Shown: piece after piece, positions 9,657 to 19,314 of the stretch
How positions within the stretch are numbered: position 1 is the stretch's first letter
Layout: each line of letters begins with the position of its first letter
Source of the DNA: Cupriavidus taiwanensis
GTDB lineage: Bacteria > Pseudomonadota > Gammaproteobacteria > Burkholderiales > Burkholderiaceae
Direction of reading: 5' to 3'
DNA length: 64,000 nt
Assembly: GCF_900250075.1 (NCBI RefSeq)
Contig: NZ_LT977070.1
Span: forward strand, 124,001-188,000
Position numbers and translations under genes: made by a program
Notes under the pieces: generated by a model
Databases searched by the model: none
What the model saw: only the letters and a program-made list of their open reading frames with translations
What the model was told of the DNA's origin: nothing

Positions 9657-11198
9657 TTAGAACGCGGCGGACTTCTTGAAATCCTCGACAGCGGCACGCA
9701 GGGCGGCTTCATCTTCCTTCGAGAGCTGCTTGGTCTCTTCGATGCGGTTGATGAGGTCGGCGTACTTGGTCTTCAGGTGGTCGTGCAGGCCCTTCTCGAA
9801 CGGCAGGATGTCCTTCACTTCCACGTTGTCGAGGAAGCCGTTGTTGGCGGCGAACAGCGAAGCCGACAGCTGCCACACTTGCAGCGGCTGGTATTGCGGC
9901 TGCTTCAGCAGTTCGGTCACGCGGCGGCCGCGCTCCAGCTGCTTGCGGGTGGCATCGTCCAGGTCCGAGGCGAACTGCGCGAACGCAGCCAGTTCACGGT
10001 ACTGGGCGAGGTCGGTACGGATACCGCCGGACAGGTTCTTCACCACCTTGGTCTGCGCAGCACCACCGACGCGCGACACCGAGATACCGGCGTTGATGGC
10101 GGGGCGGATACCGGCGTTGAACAGGTCGGTTTCCAGGAAGATCTGGCCGTCCGTGATCGAGATCACGTTGGTCGGCACGAACGCGGACACGTCGCCGGCC
10201 TGCGTTTCGATCACCGGCAGCGCGGTCAGCGAACCGGTCTTGCCCTTGACGGCGCCGTTGGTGAACTTCTCGACGTAGTCGGCGTTCACGCGGGCGGCAC
10301 GCTCGAGCAGGCGCGAGTGCAGGTAGAACACGTCGCCGGGGTAGGCTTCGCGGCCCGGCGGGCGGCGCAGCAGCAGCGACACCTGGCGGTAGGCCCAGGC
10401 TTGCTTGGTCAGGTCGTCATAGACGATCAGCGCGTCTTCGCCGCGGTCGCGGAAGTACTCGCCCATGGTGCAGCCGGCGTAGGCGGCCAGGTACTGCATG
10501 GCGGCCGAGTCCGAAGCGGCGGCGGCGACGACGACGGTGTATTCCATCGCGCCGTGCTCTTCCAGCTTGCGCACCACGTTGGCGATCGTCGAAGCCTTCT
10601 GGCCGATTGCCACGTACACGCAGAAGACGCCCTTGCCCTTCTGGTTGATGATGGCGTCGACGGCGACGGCGGTCTTGCCGGTCTGGCGGTCGCCAATGAT
10701 CAGCTCGCGCTGGCCACGGCCGATCGGCACCATCGCGTCGATCGACTTCAGGCCGGTCTGCACCGGCTGGCTCACCGACTGACGCGCGATCACGCCCGGG
10801 GCGACCTTCTCGATCACGTCCGTTTCCTTGGCGTTGATCGGGCCCTTGCCATCGATCGGCTGGCCCAGCGTGTTGACCACGCGGCCCAGCAGTTCCTTGC
10901 CCACCGGCACTTCCAGAATGCGGCCGGTGCACTTGACCGTGTCGCCTTCGGAAATGTGTTCGTACTCACCCAGCACCACGGCGCCGACCGAGTCGCGCTC
11001 CAGGTTCAGCGCGAGGCCGAAGGTGTTGCCGGGGAATTCCAGCATCTCGCCCTGCATCACGCCAGACAGGCCATGCACGCGGCAGATACCATCGGTCACG
11101 GAGATCACCGTGCCGGTGTTGCGCACTTCAGCTTCGGCGCCAAGGCCCGAGATGCGGGTCTTGATCAGCTCGCTGATTTCTGAGGGGTTCAGTTGCAT
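9657..11198 (-). CDS. atpA: ATP synthase F1 alpha subunit
   Basis: Non-catalytic nucleotide-binding subunit of F1, 513 residues, standard length. The P-loop [13 protein letters not shown] is near residue 170, and the family signature [14 protein letters not shown] near residue 365. The second ATG ([12 protein letters not shown]) is the usual family start and is preferred to the ATG one codon earlier. The C-terminal tail KSAAF is typical. It lies 38 bases after atpH. Confidence 0.99.
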   Translation of the reverse strand: MQLNPSEISELIKTRISGLGAEAEVRNTGTVISVTDGICRVHGLSGVMQGEMLEFPGNTFGLALNLERDSVGAVVLGEYEHISEGDTVKCTGRILEVPVGKELLGRVVNTLGQPIDGKGPINAKETDVIEKVAPGVIARQSVSQPVQTGLKSIDAMVPIGRGQRELIIGDRQTGKTAVAVDAIINQKGKGVFCVYVAIGQKASTIANVVRKLEEHGAMEYTVVVAAAASDSAAMQYLAAYAGCTMGEYFRDRGEDALIVYDDLTKQAWAYRQVSLLLRRPPGREAYPGDVFYLHSRLLERAARVNADYVEKFTNGAVKGKTGSLTALPVIETQAGDVSAFVPTNVISITDGQIFLETDLFNAGIRPAINAGISVSRVGGAAQTKVVKNLSGGIRTDLAQYRELAAFAQFASDLDDATRKQLERGRRVTELLKQPQYQPLQVWQLSASLFAANNGFLDNVEVKDILPFEKGLHDHLKTKYADLINRIEETKQLSKEDEAALRAAVEDFKKSAAF

Positions 11199-11236
11199 CA
11201 CAATGCTCCTAATTCTTCAATCCGCCGGACGGCCGC

Positions 11237-11782
11237 TCAGGCGGCGGTCAGCGCGGTTTGCATGGCTGCCAGGCGCGCACGCACGGAGGTGTCGAGCACT
11301 TCGTCGCCAACCTTGACGCTGACGCCGCCGATCAGGGACGGGTCCACCGCCACCTGCGCGTACAGCTTGCGGCCGAACTTGCGTTCGAGGGCGGCGACGA
11401 GGTCGTTCAGCTGACCATCTTCCAGCGGGAAGGCGCTGGTGATTTCAACGTCGGACGACCCTTCGCGGGCGTTCTTGAGCGCATGGAACTGTTCGGCGAT
11501 GTCGGGCATCACCGACAGGCGGTTGTTGTCCACCAGCAGTTGCACGAAGCGGCGCGCTTCGTCATTGACCGGGGACTTCAGCACCGACAGGAACAGTTCG
11601 GCCAGCTTGGCGCCGGGAACGTTCGGGTCGTCGGCGACCGCCTTCATGTCGGGATTGGCGGCTACCTGCCCCATTTCCGACACCAGCTCGGACCATGCAC
11701 CCAGGTTGCCTGCGCTCGATTCGCTGGCGACGCGGAACAGCGCCTCAGCGTAGGGACGGGCAATGGTTGCGGTTTCAGCCAT
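11237..11782 (-). CDS. atpH: ATP synthase F1 delta subunit
   Basis: The 181-residue delta subunit caps F1 and joins it to the b-subunit stator. Seen: the N-terminal helical start [19 protein letters not shown], and the C-terminal family signature region [20 protein letters not shown]. It starts 2 bases after the atpF stop, so the two are probably translationally coupled, which suits their joint place in the peripheral stalk. Confidence 0.97.
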   Translation of the reverse strand: MAETATIARPYAEALFRVASESSAGNLGAWSELVSEMGQVAANPDMKAVADDPNVPGAKLAELFLSVLKSPVNDEARRFVQLLVDNNRLSVMPDIAEQFHALKNAREGSSDVEITSAFPLEDGQLNDLVAALERKFGRKLYAQVAVDPSLIGGVSVKVGDEVLDTSVRARLAAMQTALTAA

Positions 11783-11784
11783 GA

Positions 11785-12255
11785 TTAGAGCTCAGCCTTG
11801 AGTTGATTGAGCAGGTCGTTGTGGACCTGCGCGTTCACTTCACGCTTGAGGATCTGCTCGGCACCCTTGACGGCCAGCACGGCGACCTGGTCGCGCAGCT
11901 CTTCGCGCGCGCGGGTAACCTGCTGTTCGGCTTCGGCCTTGGCCTGGGCAATGATGCGTGCGGCTTCTGCCTGGGCGTTTTGCTTGATCTCGTCGGCCGT
12001 CAGCTGGGCGCGCTTCTCGGCGTCAGCGACACGTTGAGCGCCTTCGGTGCGGGCTTCGGCCATGGCCTGGTCCACACGCTTGTTGGCGAGTTCAAGCTCG
12101 GCCTTGCCCTTCTCGGCAGCGGCGAGGCCATCGGCGATCTTCTTTGCGCGTTCGTCGAGCGCCTTCACCAGCGGCGGCCAAATGAATTTGGCAACAACCC
12201 ACCACAGGATGAAGAACACGACCATCTGCGCAAAAAACGTTGCGTTCAGATTCAT
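11785..12255 (-). CDS. atpF: ATP synthase F0 b subunit
   Basis: The 156-residue peripheral-stalk subunit has one N-terminal membrane helix ([20 protein letters not shown], residues about 7-26) followed by a long, charged, alanine-rich coiled coil to the C terminus, as expected. It works as a dimer linking F0 a subunit to F1 delta. It lies 99 bases downstream of atpE and nearly touches atpH. Confidence 0.97.
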   Translation of the reverse strand: MNLNATFFAQMVVFFILWWVVAKFIWPPLVKALDERAKKIADGLAAAEKGKAELELANKRVDQAMAEARTEGAQRVADAEKRAQLTADEIKQNAQAEAARIIAQAKAEAEQQVTRAREELRDQVAVLAVKGAEQILKREVNAQVHNDLLNQLKAEL

Positions 12256-12354
12256 GGTGTGTTCCTTTCGGTAATCAAACTACAGATAAATGCACAAAAG
12301 GCGGCCAGGCTGGTGGCCCGCGCCGCCCGTCAGCATCATGCAGACCGAAAAGAA

Positions 12355-12636
<282 letters not shown>

Positions 12637-12650
12637 TTAGAGAGACTTAG

Positions 12651-12684
12651 AACCAAAAAACCAAAAACCAAAAAACCTAAAACC
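12651..12684 (-). promoter_or_regulatory. U-rich repeated tract upstream of atpE, possible translation enhancer
   Basis: On the plus strand the motif CCAAAAA(A) repeats three times (AACCAAAAAACC, then CCAAAAACC, then CCAAAAAACC), so the atp mRNA reads GGUUUUUU repeats here. The tract lies between atpB and atpE, 30 bases before the atpE start. In E. coli a U-rich segment upstream of the atpE ribosome binding site raises translation to supply the 10-subunit c ring. A like role here is inference. Confidence 0.45.
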
Positions 12685-12709
12685 TTGAACCTGCGCTGAC
12701 CGATGACGA

Positions 12710-13576
12710 TCAGTGGTGATCGTGAGCCTGGCCGATGTACACCAGCGTCAGCATCATGAAAATGAACGCTTGCAGCAGCACGATCAGGATGTGGAAGATC
12801 GCCCAGACTGCGCCGGCAACGACGTGGCCGACAAAGCCCAGCGCCGACAGGTCGGCACCGAACGTCCAGATGGAGCCCAGCAGCGCGATCAGCAGGAACA
12901 CCAGTTCGCCGGCGTACATGTTGCCGAACAACCGCATGCCCAGCGACACGGCCTTGGCCAGGAATTCGATGATGTTCAGGACCAGGTTGAACGGGGCCAG
13001 GTACCACTTGGCGCCGAACGGGGCCGAGAACAGCTCGTGCATGAAGCCGCCCGCGCCCTTGATCTTGAAGCTGTAGTAGATCATCAGCACCAGCACGGCG
13101 CACGACATGCCCAGCGTGCCGTTCAGGTCGGCCGTGGCCACCGCGCGGTGGTGGGGGATATGGATGTGGAAGATCTCGAGGACCTTGTTCAGGCCGGTGA
13201 CCCAGTCGACCGGGATCAGGTCGATGGCGTTCATCATGGTGATCCAGCAGAACACCATCAGCGCCAGCGGGGCGATCCACGAACGGTCGCCGTGGATGAT
13301 GCCCTTGGCCTGGTCGTCGACCATCTCGACGATCATCTCGACGAAGGCCTGGAAGCGGCCCGGCACGCCCGCGGTGACGCGGCGCGCGGCGGCATACAGG
13401 AACAGCACGGCGATGGCGCCGCACAGGACCGACCAGAACACCGTGTCATAGTTGATCACGGAGAAATCGACCACCGACGCCTGCTTGCCGCCGACCGAGT
13501 TCAAGTTCTGCAAGTGTTCGGCGATATAGCCGGAGGGTGTCAGCACGTGTTCCGCGCTTTGGGTAGCTTCTGCCAT
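12710..13576 (-). CDS. atpB: ATP synthase F0 a subunit
   Basis: The 288-residue membrane subunit forms the proton half-channels against the c ring. Several membrane helices are visible. The essential arginine lies in [20 protein letters not shown] (near residue 215), and the last helix contains [20 protein letters not shown]. Length and C-terminal HDHH are usual in the Burkholderiales. It is preceded by a 242-base gap from atpI, long for an operon, in which no clear second promoter or terminator was recognised. Confidence 0.98.
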   Translation of the reverse strand: MAEATQSAEHVLTPSGYIAEHLQNLNSVGGKQASVVDFSVINYDTVFWSVLCGAIAVLFLYAAARRVTAGVPGRFQAFVEMIVEMVDDQAKGIIHGDRSWIAPLALMVFCWITMMNAIDLIPVDWVTGLNKVLEIFHIHIPHHRAVATADLNGTLGMSCAVLVLMIYYSFKIKGAGGFMHELFSAPFGAKWYLAPFNLVLNIIEFLAKAVSLGMRLFGNMYAGELVFLLIALLGSIWTFGADLSALGFVGHVVAGAVWAIFHILIVLLQAFIFMMLTLVYIGQAHDHH

Positions 13577-13818
13577 TGTCGAATCGAACGGTATATTGCG
13601 AAATCTTCGGGCCGCGCGCCGCTGTTCTGTGCAGCGCCCGGTACGCGTCTTGCATCACCTTCGGCGGATTCGCCGGTCACCGCGATGCAAGCGGGTTTCC
13701 AACCTTGGCCGTGCCCGGTGTCAGCGCCATGAAATCCGCCGCAGCCGTCACGGAAACTCTTGATATTCCGTCTTGGTGCCACCACTTGCAAAGGAAGCAC
13801 CGTTTTCAAGCAGCGGTC

Positions 13819-14325
13819 CTAGCGCAACGCCAAGGCCACTACCCAGTATGTCTTCAGCGCCAGCAGGAACGTGACCAGCATCGGCACCCAGCGCAGATCA
13901 CGGTACAGCACCACGACCAGCACCAGCAGCGCCACCGTGGCAAAGACCTTGATCGCCTCGCCCAGCACCAGCCCGCCTACCGAAGCGCGATCGCGCGCCA
14001 GCCACAGGCGAAACGCGAAGAACGCGCTCGGCACGAAGCACACCATGCCGCCGAACAGCGCCGACCATCCATATGGCCCGGGCTCCTTCGCAAACAGCGC
14101 CCAGCACAGTGCCGACAGCAGGGAAACCGCCACCTGCGCCAGGACAACCTTGCCCGGGGTCATGCGCGAAGGACGCAGCGCGCGCTCGCCAAACAGCGTC
14201 ACCGCCTCGGCATGCGACAGCGGATCGACAGCCTCTTCCTCACGGTCCGCGCCTTCTTTCCAGTCGTCCCAGTCATCTTCCTGACGGGACCCGGCGCCTC
14301 GTTGCTGACGGTCTCGCACCACCAC
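13819..14325 (-). CDS. atpI: ATP synthase-associated protein AtpI
   Basis: A 168-residue protein with a charged N terminus (DDWDDWKEGADREEE) and four predicted membrane helices from about residue 63 (VVLAQVAVSLLSALCWALFA, LFGGMVCFVPSAFFAFRLWL, GEAIKVFATVALLVLVVVLY, WVPMLVTFLLALKTYWVVAL). This matches AtpI, the first gene of proteobacterial atp operons, thought to help assemble the c ring or carry Mg2+. The GTG at 14325 is the longest start; it is uncertain because a run of three GTG codons is present. Confidence 0.8.
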   Translation of the reverse strand: MVVRDRQQRGAGSRQEDDWDDWKEGADREEEAVDPLSHAEAVTLFGERALRPSRMTPGKVVLAQVAVSLLSALCWALFAKEPGPYGWSALFGGMVCFVPSAFFAFRLWLARDRASVGGLVLGEAIKVFATVALLVLVVVLYRDLRWVPMLVTFLLALKTYWVVALALR

Positions 14326-14642
14326 CTGCCTGCCTTATCCGGGCCGGAACTTTTCGGCCCGACCAGAATTCAAACCGCACGATTTTAAGGGGAACTACTG
14401 ATTCGCGTCAATCTGCTTACATTTACCTTGCAGTGCGTTGCGCACAACGGTTGCCATCACGATTGCATGATGGCTGCGCAAAAATTGCGCGGCAATGATG
14501 TTTGACGTAATTGGATTGCGCAGTGAACCCTGCGCATGATGGGGGATTACCGGTCCGGCACAAGGTATACCGCGGATCGTCCCGACCAGTGCTGCGTGCG
14601 CGCAACAGTCGCCGCAGCAATGGCCGTTAATCGCGCAGTAAA
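14326..14642. other. parB-atpI intergenic region (atp promoter region)
   Basis: This 317-base gap follows parB and precedes atpI. It holds the probable atp promoter (14383-14411) and, in the leader, a hairpin GGGCCG-8-CGGCCC (14341-14360). The rest contains several GCGCAA/TTGCGC repeats near 14475-14540 of unknown meaning. No parB terminator with a T tract was found. Confidence 0.5.
14383..14411 (-). promoter_or_regulatory. Probable sigma-70 promoter of the atp operon
   Basis: On the minus strand the -35 hexamer is TTGACG (14406-14411), the -10 is TTAAAA followed by T (14383-14388), and the spacer is 17 bases. It lies about 58 bases before the likely atpI start. Confidence 0.6.
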
Positions 14643-15545
14643 TCAGGCAGCCTGCTGCCCTTCGCGCGATTCGCGCAGGCGCGTCAGCACTCCTTCGAGC
14701 GCATCGTTGTTGCTGAAGTGGATCGTCAGCTGCCCCTTGCCGCGTGGCGACAGCTTGATCTGCACCGCCAGCCCGAGCGCGTCCGACAACTCCTCTTCCA
14801 GCCGCGCGACGTCGCGCACGTTGTTGGTGCCCTTCTGCTTGAGCGACTTCAGGTCGAACGGCTTGAGCGTCGAGGCCACCAGCTTCTCGGTCTCGCGCAC
14901 CGACAGCCGCTTGTTGACGATCTGGTTGGCCAGCGTGATCTGGTTGGCACCGTCCACCGCCAGCAGCGCGCGCGCGTGGCCCATGTCGAGGTCGCCGGCC
15001 ATCAGCATGGTCTGCACCGGCGCGGCCAGGTTCAGCAGGCGCAGCAGGTTGGACACCGCGCTGCGCGAGCGGCCCACCGACTCGGCCGCCTGCTCGTGCG
15101 TGAAACTGAACTCGCGGATCAGGCGCATGATGCCCTGCGCTTCTTCCAGCGGATTCAGGTCTTCGCGCTGGATGTTCTCGATCAGCGCCATCGCCGCGGC
15201 GGCTTCGTCGGCCACGTCCTTGACCAGCACCGGCACCTTGTCCAGCCCGGCCAGTTTAGAGGCGCGGAAGCGCCGCTCGCCGGCAATGATCTCGTAGCGG
15301 TCGGGTTCGGCCACGCGTCGCACCAGGATCGGCTGCATCAGCCCCTGCGCGCGGATGCTCGCGGCCAGCTCTTGCAGCGCGCCCTCGTCCATGCGCGTGC
15401 GCGGCTGGTACTTGCCCGGCTGCAGCTGGTTCAGGTTCAGCACGGTGGGCGCGCCCTCCTGCTTGACCGACTCGACGATTTCAGCGGGCCCGCCCAACAG
15501 CGCTTCCAGGCCGCGGCCCAGGCCCTTCTTCTTTGCAGTGCTCAT
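14643..15545 (-). CDS. parB: Chromosome partitioning protein ParB
   Basis: The 300-residue CTP-dependent DNA clamp loads at parS and spreads. Key parts: the N-terminal LEALLGG segment, the CTP-binding motifs GERRFRASKLAGL (near residue 88) and ENIQREDLNPLEEA (near 120), a helix-turn-helix around FTHEQAAESVGRSRSAVSNLL that reads parS, and a C-terminal dimer domain ending in LTRLRESREGQ. It follows parA by 16 bases. Four matching parS or parS-like sites lie 2-5 kb away. Confidence 0.97.
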   Translation of the reverse strand: MSTAKKKGLGRGLEALLGGPAEIVESVKQEGAPTVLNLNQLQPGKYQPRTRMDEGALQELAASIRAQGLMQPILVRRVAEPDRYEIIAGERRFRASKLAGLDKVPVLVKDVADEAAAAMALIENIQREDLNPLEEAQGIMRLIREFSFTHEQAAESVGRSRSAVSNLLRLLNLAAPVQTMLMAGDLDMGHARALLAVDGANQITLANQIVNKRLSVRETEKLVASTLKPFDLKSLKQKGTNNVRDVARLEEELSDALGLAVQIKLSPRGKGQLTIHFSNNDALEGVLTRLRESREGQQAA

Positions 15546-15561
15546 GCTCTTGCCCTCTCCT

Positions 15562-16335
15562 TCAGCCCAGCTGCCGGACCCGCGCGATCATCTCGGCGCC
15601 GAAGTCCAGGTACGCCTTGGCGCCCTTCGATGACGGATCGAACGCCACGCCCGGCATGCCATAGGACGGTGCCTCGGCCAGCCGCACATTGCGCGGGATC
15701 AGGGTCTTGAAGACCTTTTCCCCGAAGTGCGATTCCAGTTGCGCCGACACTTGCTGCTGCAGCGTCACGCGCGGGTCGAACATCACGCGCAGCAGGCCGA
15801 TCACCTGCAGGTCGCGGTTCAGGTTGGCGTGCACCTGCTTGATGGTATTGACGAGGTCCGACAGCCCTTCCAGCGCAAAATACTCGCACTGCATCGGTAC
15901 GATTACCCCATGCGCCGCGCACAGGCCGTTCAGCGTCAGCAGCGACAGCGACGGCGGGCAATCGATCAGCACGAAGTCATAGTCGCCGTCGACCTCCGCG
16001 ATGGCCTGGCGCAGCCGACGCTCGCGCTGGTCCAGTTCGACCAGCTCCACTTCCGCACCGGCGAGTTCGCGGTTGGCCGGCAGCACGTCGTACTTGCCGG
16101 TTTCGGAGCGCTGGCGCGCCTGCGCGATGCCGGCCAGGCCGACCAGCACCTGGTACACGCTGGTTTCCAGCGCCTGCTTGTCGATGCCGGAGCCCATCGA
16201 GGCATTGCCCTGCGGGTCCAGGTCGACCAGCAGCACGCGCTGGCCCTGCGCCGCCAGGCCAGCGGCAAGGTTCACCGTAGTGGTGGTCTTGCCTACCCCG
16301 CCCTTCTGGTTTGCGATCACGAATACCTTGGCCAT
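15562..16335 (-). CDS. parA: Chromosome partitioning ATPase ParA (Soj)
   Basis: A deviant Walker-type ATPase that binds nucleoid DNA as an ATP dimer and moves ParB-parS complexes. The P-loop KGGVGKTTTTVNLAAG (residues 10-25) carries the signature lysine, and the Walker B region is DFVLIDCPPSLSLLTLN. At 257 residues, without an N-terminal helix-turn-helix, it is of the chromosomal Soj type. The ATG of MAKVFVIANQ is chosen because AGGAG lies 4 bases upstream; a longer reading from 16359 lacks support. Confidence 0.97.
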   Translation of the reverse strand: MAKVFVIANQKGGVGKTTTTVNLAAGLAAQGQRVLLVDLDPQGNASMGSGIDKQALETSVYQVLVGLAGIAQARQRSETGKYDVLPANRELAGAEVELVELDQRERRLRQAIAEVDGDYDFVLIDCPPSLSLLTLNGLCAAHGVIVPMQCEYFALEGLSDLVNTIKQVHANLNRDLQVIGLLRVMFDPRVTLQQQVSAQLESHFGEKVFKTLIPRNVRLAEAPSYGMPGVAFDPSSKGAKAYLDFGAEMIARVRQLG

Positions 16336-16420
16336 AAGCTCCTGCGGCTCCTGCTTCAAATCATCCGGCCAGCACGCGGCTGGCAGTTCGCGGCGCGCTT
16401 GCGCGGCACCGCGGCGTAGG

Positions 16421-17143
16421 TCATGCGGGGGTGCCCGCGCGGCGCGACAGCACCACCAGGTGGCGCTCCGCCTCCAGCCCGGGCACGGTCAGCCGCGGCA
16501 CGGCGTCGACCTGCCATTGCGCCATCAGTCCGGCGGCTTCCATGCGGTCCAGCTCGGCCTGCGGATACACCCCCTTCATCGCGATCAGCTTGCCGCGCGG
16601 CGCGAGCAGCTGGCCCGACAGGCTGACAAAATCCGTCAGCTCGGCAAACGCGCGCGAGGTGATCACGGCAAAGCCGTCGGCATCGTCCAGCTTCTCCACC
16701 GGGCCCCAATGCGCGGCGGCATTGGACAAGCCCAGCTGGGCGCGGCACTGGGTCAGGAAAGCGGTCTTCTTCTGCACGATGTCGACCATCAGCACCGATA
16801 CATCCGGACAGGCGATGGCCAGCGGCAGGCCCGGCATGCCGCCACCCGAGCCCACATCGAGCACCCTGCCCCGCGCCGGTGTATCGACTTCGGCGGCACG
16901 GGCGGCTTCGGCCAGCGCCGGGACCGCGGCAAGCGAATCCAGCAGGTGATGCGTAAGCATCTCGTCGGGATGGCGGATGGCGGTCAGGTTGTAGACGCCA
17001 TTCCATTTGCGCAGCAGTGCCAGGTACGCGAACAGCGTGTCGATCCGGGCCGGCGCCAAGGCCAGCCCGATCTCGACCAGGCCCGCTTCAAGGCGACGAC
17101 GCTGCGTGGCGTCGTCGGTCATGGTGGGTCGCGGTGCGGGCAC
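16421..17143 (-). CDS. rsmG: 16S rRNA (guanine527-N7)-methyltransferase RsmG
   Basis: Methylates G527 of 16S rRNA with S-adenosylmethionine. The SAM-binding motif GRVLDVGSGGGMPGLPLAIA is near residue 95, and the RsmG-type PVEKLDD...VITSRAFAEL follows. At 240 residues it has a slightly extended C terminus. The start is uncertain: a GTG at 17143, 2 bases past the mnmG stop, or the ATG at 17122 (MTDDATQRR). The close spacing implies translational coupling to mnmG, and parA follows after 85 bases. Confidence 0.95.
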   Translation of the reverse strand: MPAPRPTMTDDATQRRRLEAGLVEIGLALAPARIDTLFAYLALLRKWNGVYNLTAIRHPDEMLTHHLLDSLAAVPALAEAARAAEVDTPARGRVLDVGSGGGMPGLPLAIACPDVSVLMVDIVQKKTAFLTQCRAQLGLSNAAAHWGPVEKLDDADGFAVITSRAFAELTDFVSLSGQLLAPRGKLIAMKGVYPQAELDRMEAAGLMAQWQVDAVPRLTVPGLEAERHLVVLSRRAGTPA

Positions 17144-17145
17144 TC

Positions 17146-19104
17146 TCAGGCAGCCTCTTCACCGTTGCCGGACGATGCGCCGGCGTCCGCACGGCCGCGC
17201 CCCAGCCCCTTCTTCTTCAGGTGTACCAACAGCAGCGAGACCGCCGCCGGCGTCACACCCGAAATGCGCGATGCCTGGCCGAGCGTTTCCGGGCGATGCT
17301 GGTTCAGTTTCTGGCTGACTTCAAAACCCAGCCCGCGCACTTCGGTGTAATCCAGCCCTTCCGGCAGGCGCGTCGATTCATTGGCTTCCAGCTTGTCGAC
17401 TTCGGCCGCCTGGCGGGCGATATAGCCGTGGTACTTGATGCCGATTTCGATCTGCTCGCGGATCTGCTCCGCCAGTATCGGCTCGGCATCCAGCGGGGTC
17501 GCGGGCGCATGGCGGCCGCCCTGCAGCGCCATCAGGGCTTCGTAGCTGACTTCCGGGCGACGCAGCAGGTCGGCCAGGCTGTACTCGCGCTCGATCGGCT
17601 TGCCCAGCAGCGGCACTGCCTCCTCGGCCGGCAGCATCGCCGGGTTCACCCAGGTGCTCTTCAGGCGTTCTGTTTCACGTGAAACAGCGTCGCGCTTGCG
17701 GTTGAACGCATCCCAGCGCGCATCGTCGACCACGCCCAGTTCGCGGCCAACCTCGGTCAGCCGCATGTCGGCGTTGTCTTCCCGCAGACTCAGGCGGAAT
17801 TCCGCCCGGCTGGTGAACATGCGATACGGCTCAGTCACACCACGCGTGATCAAATCGTCTACCAGAACCCCCAGGTAGGCCTGGTCGCGGCGCGGCGTCC
17901 ACGGATCGCGCTCACGCACATAGCAACCGGCGTTGATACCAGCCAGCAGGCCCTGCGCTGCCGCTTCTTCATAGCCGGTCGTGCCATTGATCTGCCCGGC
18001 GAAGAACAGACCACGGATCGCCTTGCTCTCCAGCGATGCCTTCAGGCCGCGCGGATCGAAGTAGTCGTACTCGATTGCATAGCCGGGACGCAGGATATGG
18101 GCGTTCTCCAGGCCGCGGATCGAGTGCACCAGTTCCAGTTGCACGTCGAACGGCAGGCTGGTCGAGATCCCGTTGGGATAGAACTCGTTGGTGGTCAGGC
18201 CCTCCGGCTCCAGGAAGATCTGATGGCTTTCCTTGCTGGCAAAGCGATGAATCTTGTCCTCGATGCTGGGGCAGTAACGCGGCCCTACCCCCTCGATCAC
18301 GCCGGTGTACATCGGCGAGCGGTCCAGCCCGCTGCGAATAATGTCGTGGGTACGGCTGTTGGTATGGGTGATCCAGCACGGCAGTTGCTGCGGGTGCTGT
18401 TCAGGCCGGCCCAGGAAGGAGAAAACCGGCACGGGATCGAGATCGCCGGGCTGCTCTTCCATCACCGAAAAATCGATGGTGCGCCCGTCGATGCGCGGCG
18501 GCGTGCCGGTCTTCAGGCGGCCTTGCGGCAGCTTCAGGTCCTTCAGGCGTGCCGACAGCGACACCGCAGCAGGGTCGCCGGCGCGGCCGCCGGTGTAGTT
18601 ATCCAGGCCGACGTGGATCTTGCCGTCCAGGAAGGTACCGGCGGTCAGCACGACCGCGCGCGCACGGAAGGCGATGCCGACCTGCGTCATGGCGCCGACG
18701 ACACGGTCGCCCTCCACCATCAGGTCGTCGACGGCCTGCTGGAACAGCATCAGGTTCGGCTGGTTCTCCAGGCGCGTGCGGATCGCCTTGCGATACAACA
18801 CCCGATCCGCCTGGGCCCGCGTGGCACGCACGGCCGGTCCCTTGCTGGAATTCAGGATACGGAACTGGATGCCCGCCTCGTCCGTGGCGGCGGCCATGGC
18901 GCCTCCCATGGCGTCCACCTCCTTGACCAGGTGCCCCTTGCCGATGCCCCCGATCGACGGGTTGCAGCTCATCTGCCCAAGCGTCTCGATGTTATGGGTC
19001 AGCAGCAGCGTCTGGCAGCCCATGCGGGCCGCGGCAAGGGCGGCTTCAGTGCCGGCATGGCCACCGCCGACGACGATGACATCGAATTCTTTCGGGTAAA
19101 GCAT
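17146..19104 (-). CDS. mnmG: tRNA uridine-5-carboxymethylaminomethyl modification enzyme MnmG
   Basis: A FAD enzyme that, with MnmE, modifies U34 in tRNAs. The FAD-binding motif [20 protein letters not shown] is near residue 10, and the family segment [17 protein letters not shown] near 370. The 652 residues fit the family. The ATG of MLYPKEFDV is preceded by GGAGGAGGT, a strong ribosome binding site, so the open frame continuing up to 19266 is non-coding. A parS site lies inside the gene, where it encodes VSRET. It heads the mnmG-rsmG-parA-parB run. Confidence 0.98.
   Translation of the reverse strand: MLYPKEFDVIVVGGGHAGTEAALAAARMGCQTLLLTHNIETLGQMSCNPSIGGIGKGHLVKEVDAMGGAMAAATDEAGIQFRILNSSKGPAVRATRAQADRVLYRKAIRTRLENQPNLMLFQQAVDDLMVEGDRVVGAMTQVGIAFRARAVVLTAGTFLDGKIHVGLDNYTGGRAGDPAAVSLSARLKDLKLPQGRLKTGTPPRIDGRTIDFSVMEEQPGDLDPVPVFSFLGRPEQHPQQLPCWITHTNSRTHDIIRSGLDRSPMYTGVIEGVGPRYCPSIEDKIHRFASKESHQIFLEPEGLTTNEFYPNGISTSLPFDVQLELVHSIRGLENAHILRPGYAIEYDYFDPRGLKASLESKAIRGLFFAGQINGTTGYEEAAAQGLLAGINAGCYVRERDPWTPRRDQAYLGVLVDDLITRGVTEPYRMFTSRAEFRLSLREDNADMRLTEVGRELGVVDDARWDAFNRKRDAVSRETERLKSTWVNPAMLPAEEAVPLLGKPIEREYSLADLLRRPEVSYEALMALQGGRHAPATPLDAEPILAEQIREQIEIGIKYHGYIARQAAEVDKLEANESTRLPEGLDYTEVRGLGFEVSQKLNQHRPETLGQASRISGVTPAAVSLLLVHLKKKGLGRGRADAGASSGNGEEAA
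17671..17686. other. parS: parS site inside mnmG
   Basis: A perfect 16-base palindrome TGTTTCACGTGAAACA, the canonical ParB site, in the coding sequence of mnmG. The codons it spans give V-S-R-E-T, so the site is compatible with the protein. Confidence 0.93.
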
Positions 19105-19150
19105 GGGACACCTCCTCCGGGAGGCTGGCGGGAAAATTCGGGAATGCGAA

Positions 19151-19156
19151 ATTATA
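19151..19156 (-). promoter_or_regulatory. -10 element of the mnmG promoter
   Basis: On the minus strand a perfect TATAAT lies about 47 bases before the mnmG start, between the start and the parS pair. The -35 region at the right distance (GAAAGC) is weak. Confidence 0.5.
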
Positions 19157-19191
19157 GCGGCATTCGAGTTATCGCTTTCCGACGGACACCA

Positions 19192-19207
19192 TGTTTCACG
19201 TGAAACA
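19192..19207. other. parS: parS site upstream of mnmG
   Basis: Perfect TGTTTCACGTGAAACA, 88 bases before the mnmG start and close to the mnmG promoter, so ParB loading could affect mnmG transcription (inference). Confidence 0.93.
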
Positions 19208-19249
19208 TGGCGCTTACGGTACGCGGCGAGTCGCCTGGAAACGACGTTG

Positions 19250-19265
19250 TGTTTCACGTGAAACA
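19250..19265. other. parS: parS site, second intergenic copy
   Basis: Perfect TGTTTCACGTGAAACA, 58 bases from the previous copy. It touches the terminator of the neighbouring N-formylglutamate amidohydrolase gene, whose T tract runs into the site. Confidence 0.93.
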
Positions 19266-19289
19266 AAAGGCCGGGCGCAAGGCCCGGCC
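19266..19289 (-). terminator. Intrinsic terminator of the N-formylglutamate amidohydrolase operon
   Basis: On the minus strand the stem GGCCGGGC-cttgc-GCCCGGCC is followed by TTTTGTTT. It begins about 25 bases past the stop codon of the amidohydrolase gene. Confidence 0.85.
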
Positions 19290-19292
19290 AGA

Positions 19293-19308
19293 TGTTTCCC
19301 GTGGAACA
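19293..19308. other. Degenerate parS-like site
   Basis: TGTTTCCCGTGGAACA differs from the consensus at two symmetric positions, so it stays a perfect palindrome. The symmetry of the changes suggests it is kept as a site, perhaps of lower affinity. Confidence 0.6.
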
Positions 19309-19314
19309 AGCGCC

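Noticed and set aside
12710..13818. A separate promoter or terminator in the 242-base atpI-atpB gap
   Set aside because: No -35/-10 pair or stem with T tract could be read.
19105..19266. N-terminal extension of mnmG (MFHVKHN...)
   Set aside because: The extension is made of translated parS palindromes and intergenic DNA; a strong ribosome binding site sits directly before the ATG at 19104.
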